This document shows positions 6,747-7,810 of a stretch of DNA of 7,810 bases, piece by piece (position 1 is the first letter of the stretch; every line of letters starts with the position of its first letter). The notes below the pieces were generated by a model. That model worked only from the letters and a program-made list of their open reading frames with translations, had not been told where the DNA came from and did not search any database. The stretch spans positions 1 to 7,810 of the forward strand of contig JAJZNS010000008.1 of assembly GCA_021811635.1 (NCBI GenBank), read 5' to 3'. A program made the position numbers and the translations under genes. Origin of the DNA: Thermoplasmata archaeon. Lineage in GTDB: Archaea > Thermoplasmatota > Thermoplasmata > Thermoplasmatales > Thermoplasmataceae.

Positions 6747-6754
6747 ATATATTA
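6747..6754 (-). promoter_or_regulatory. TATA-like box of the ComB-family gene
   Basis: The minus strand reads TTAATATA, centred about 26 bases from TTG 6724. Transcription would begin at or within a few bases of that codon, so the message is probably leaderless or nearly so. This is the main support for the TTG start. Confidence 0.5.
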
Positions 6755-6825
6755 ACAGATGCCTAGTGCATCGAAACTGTAGAAAAATGGCTGACCAGGG
6801 ACGATAGGGGCGCATCTGTCCACAC

Positions 6826-6856
6826 TTCCCTGTTCGAGAACAGTGAGCAAAGGGAA
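6826..6856. repeat. Nested inverted repeat
   Basis: Outer arms TTCCC (6826-6830) and GGGAA (6852-6856) enclose CTGTTC (6830-6835) and GAACAG (6838-6843). The inner pair is nearly a perfect palindrome. It could fold as a hairpin in RNA or act as a protein-binding dyad. Confidence 0.4.
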
Positions 6857-6923
6857 CTTGCTGGAGGCTGGATTCTGAGCATGACGACATTTGGCACGAA
6901 GGCATTTCACAATATCGTAATTC

Positions 6924-6954
6924 TTCCAGCTGTGTTATCGGCAGCCGGCTGGAA
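6924..6954. repeat. Inverted repeat with 7-bp perfect arms
   Basis: Arms TTCCAGC (6924-6930) and GCTGGAA (6948-6954) pair perfectly. A G-U and a G-C pair could extend the stem to 9 bp around a 13-base loop. It is the strongest hairpin in the gene-poor stretch. Confidence 0.45.
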
Positions 6955-7121
6955 TGGAACATTTTCGACAAGAAAGACAGAGATCCCGTGAATATCGGGT
7001 GAGCCTGCAGAACTCCGTTGATAAAGGATCGCAGGAATAGGTAGCAATGAGAGCATGCCTGGCGATACAGCAATTTTGCCAGTCAAGATAGTTAGGACGT
7101 TTGGCATTCCTTTATTTCTTC

Positions 7122-7472
7122 TTATTTCCCTTTTTGCCTTTTTTTCTTCTCTGAATTGTTGCCTGCACTCCCCCTTTCTAGTTCGATCGGCGATGGTTTA
7201 CCTATGTCCGCCACCGCAACTTGCGCATCGTCCAGCGGGGATAATTCCAGGGTAATTGTGTGCGTGTTTTCTTTTTTGAAGAGCCCTCCTGCACGGAACA
7301 CCCAGACGTCCACTCCTCCTCCCACATGTTTATCGACCGCTACAGATAACTGTACTGTCACCTTATCGATTTTAAAAAGGTGATTGTCTTTTCCCTGATC
7401 TTCCAGTTTCTTAATCTCTTCTTTCAGTTTGTTGACAACATCGTAAATTCCTAAATTTTCCTCATTGTCCAT
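7122..7472 (-). CDS. Trypco2 (trypsin-co-occurring domain 2) family small protein
   Basis: A 116-residue protein. Residues about 8-79 match the Trypco2 pattern: an amphipathic helix (IYDVVNKLKEEIKKLEDQG, 9-27), then FKIDKVTVQLSVAVDK (33-48), a glycine-rich turn, VDVWVF (54-59), a second glycine turn, and THTITLELSPL (70-80). The strand pattern xxVxVQLxVAVxK, then VxxWV, then THxIxLxLxP is distinctive. A disordered Lys-rich tail (about 101-116) follows. In bacteria the domain occurs with trypsin-like proteases, NTPases and other parts of conflict systems; its biochemical role is not known to me. Here it stands alone, with no protease or NTPase in the window, beside a gene-poor stretch and divergent from uL11. 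ATG 7472 is the only good start: the domain begins a few residues later, and no other start codon fits. The assignment rests on pattern recognition without a profile search. Confidence 0.72.
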   Translation of the reverse strand: MDNEENLGIYDVVNKLKEEIKKLEDQGKDNHLFKIDKVTVQLSVAVDKHVGGGVDVWVFRAGGLFKKENTHTITLELSPLDDAQVAVADIGKPSPIELERGSAGNNSEKKKRQKGK

Positions 7473-7496
7473 TTTTATAATATAATACTGTTAATC
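7473..7496 (-). promoter_or_regulatory. AT-rich promoter region of the Trypco2 gene
   Basis: Directly upstream of ATG 7472 the minus strand is TATTATATTATAAAA, too close to the start for a normal TATA box. A weaker candidate, GATTAACA (7496..7489), is centred about 21 bases upstream and would suit a leaderless message. No Shine-Dalgarno site is visible. Confidence 0.3.
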
Positions 7497-7518
7497 TGTA
7501 TCTAAACTTTTGGTATGC

Positions 7519-7553
7519 ACGCCTAAGCGGTGTACCGTTTACTGCTCAGGCGT
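7519..7553. repeat. Interrupted inverted repeat between the Trypco2 and uL11 genes
   Basis: Arms ACGCCT (7519-7524) and AGGCGT (7548-7553) pair perfectly. After one mismatch AGC (7526-7528) pairs with GCT (7544-7546), leaving a 15-base loop that contains CGGTGTACCG, itself dyad-symmetric. It lies upstream of both divergent promoters. Confidence 0.45.
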
Positions 7554-7556
7554 TAA

Positions 7557-7573
7557 ACATTGTCATGCAATGT
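7557..7573. repeat. 17-bp dyad, candidate operator
   Basis: ACATTG (7557-7562) and CAATGT (7568-7573) flank TCATG. It lies 3 bases after the preceding inverted repeat and about 30 bases upstream of the uL11 TATA-like box, a position used by archaeal activators and repressors. Confidence 0.35.
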
Positions 7574-7603
7574 GAATTCACCAACGCCCTCTCCTTTCAA
7601 AAG

Positions 7604-7613
7604 TAATATTAAA
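7604..7613 (+). promoter_or_regulatory. TATA-like box of the uL11 gene
   Basis: TAATATTAAA is centred about 45 bases before ATG 7654, so a leader of roughly 15-20 bases is expected. No clear Shine-Dalgarno sequence is visible in that leader. Confidence 0.5.
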
Positions 7614-7653
7614 GCGGATCAATTACAGGCTTCACTTCAAACTAGTGTTCAAC

Positions 7654-7810
7654 ATGCCGCAAACAGTAAATACAATGGTAGAGGGGGGCAAGGCCTCAGC
7701 AGGTGCACCGCTTGGCCCTGCACTTGGCCCGCTTGGATTAAATCTTGGCCAGGTAATCAAGGATATCAACGAGAAGACCAAGGCATTTGCAGGAATGCAG
7801 GTTCCAATAT
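7654..7810 (+). CDS. rpl11: Large-subunit ribosomal protein uL11, 5' part
   Basis: The first 52 codons are in the window and the frame runs off the right edge. The protein begins [19 protein letters not shown] and contains [16 protein letters not shown] (about 19-34) and [14 protein letters not shown]. These are the hallmark uL11 N-terminal motifs, including the Pro/Gly-rich linker that contacts the 23S GTPase-associated centre. In archaea this gene often leads a cluster with uL1, uL10 and P1/L12, and those genes would lie beyond the edge. ATG 7654 fits the family N-terminus; a GTG at 7645 is in frame and would add three residues. Confidence 0.97.
   Translation, partial: MPQTVNTMVEGGKASAGAPLGPALGPLGLNLGQVIKDINEKTKAFAGMQVPI

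Larger units (their letters stand above)
6755..7121. other. Gene-poor stretch: decayed gene or unrecognised structured RNA
   Basis: No convincing intact gene in about 370 bases. On the plus strand two frames are open: 6767-6991 (74 codons, no ATG near its start, including WLTRDDRGAS and TSLFENSEQREL) and 6847-7002 (51 codons, including DSEHDDIWHEGIS and EWNIFDKKDRDPVNIG). Both read like protein, overlap, and lack good starts, as expected of a gene broken by frameshifts. I recognise neither. The same stretch holds inverted repeats at 6799-6821, 6826-6856, 6924-6954, 6985-6999 and 7004-7035, which could instead mark a structured RNA. I looked for RNase P RNA and SRP RNA signature sequences and did not find them. 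The right end is T-rich because it abuts the Lys-rich tail coded on the minus strand. Confidence 0.4.

Noticed and set aside
6699..7073. Minus-strand 124-codon frame beginning MLYRQACSHCY
   Set aside because: It is Cys/His/Ser-rich with no recognisable domain, runs into the start of the ComB-family gene in another frame, and has no promoter or ribosome site.
6907..7107. Minus-strand 66-codon frame beginning MPNVLTILTGK, 14 bases downstream of the Trypco2 stop
   Set aside because: Its position would suit an operon partner, but the sequence resembles no family I know. Overlapping plus-strand frames look equally protein-like and there is no well-spaced ribosome site.
7110..7149. Long T-rich tract on the plus strand as a terminator for the gene-poor stretch
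   Set aside because: It is explained by the Lys-rich C-terminal codons of the Trypco2 protein and sequence just beyond its stop; a terminator role cannot be separated from coding composition.
7055..7255. Plus-strand 66-codon frame beginning MPGDTAILPVKIVRTFG
   Set aside because: The first residues look protein-like, but the rest is the antisense of the Trypco2 Lys-rich tail and domain. I could not match it to any family.
1..7810. CRISPR array, tRNA, rRNA or insertion sequence
   Set aside because: No regularly spaced repeats, cloverleaf-like sequence, rRNA signature, transposase motif or terminal inverted repeats with target duplications were seen.

Overview
The window looks like chromosome from an archaeon of the Thermoplasmata, probably a Thermoplasmatales-type heterotroph. 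The evidence is an archaeal-type uL11 gene, the archaeal three-gene HMG-CoA synthase/thiolase/DUF35 cluster, a DUF373 membrane protein, an archaeal MptE-type pterin pyrophosphokinase, TATA-like boxes about 25 bases upstream of starts (several transcripts look leaderless or nearly so), and frequent ATA and AGG codons. The lineage is inferred from these family memberships, not from a marker-gene tree.

Layout, left to right. (1) Positions 1-970, minus strand: a CPBP-family intramembrane protease with all three motifs, cut by the window edge. (2) Positions 1011-3628, minus strand: a tight operon transcribed as HMG-CoA synthase, then an SCP2-type thiolase, then a DUF35 zinc-ribbon/OB-fold protein. 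This is the known archaeal complex at the top of the mevalonate (isoprenoid lipid) pathway. The synthase keeps its catalytic residues. The thiolase has Ser where the nucleophilic Cys is expected and Asn where the His of the GHP motif is expected. (3) Positions 3629-3772: a divergent promoter region with a perfect 14-bp palindrome. (4) Positions 3773-3988, plus strand: a 71-residue basic winged-helix protein. (5) Positions 4256-6084, plus strand: a DUF373 six-helix membrane protein whose stop codon overlaps the start of the MptE-like gene. (6) Positions 6071-6724, minus strand: a ComB-family protein starting at TTG and overlapping the MptE gene tail to tail. (7) Positions 6755-7121: about 370 bases with no convincing gene, holding two overlapping open frames and several inverted repeats; either a decayed gene or an unrecognised structured RNA. 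(8) Positions 7122-7472, minus strand: a small protein with a Trypco2 (trypsin-co-occurring domain 2) fold, a domain known from bacterial conflict systems. (9) Positions 7473-7653: a divergent intergenic region with two adjacent dyads. (10) From 7654: the start of ribosomal protein uL11, running off the right edge.

Most of the window is core metabolism (isoprenoid and pterin biosynthesis, translation). The unusual parts are the substituted thiolase, the Trypco2 protein next to a gene-poor decayed-looking stretch, and the ComB homologue in a lineage not expected to make coenzyme M.
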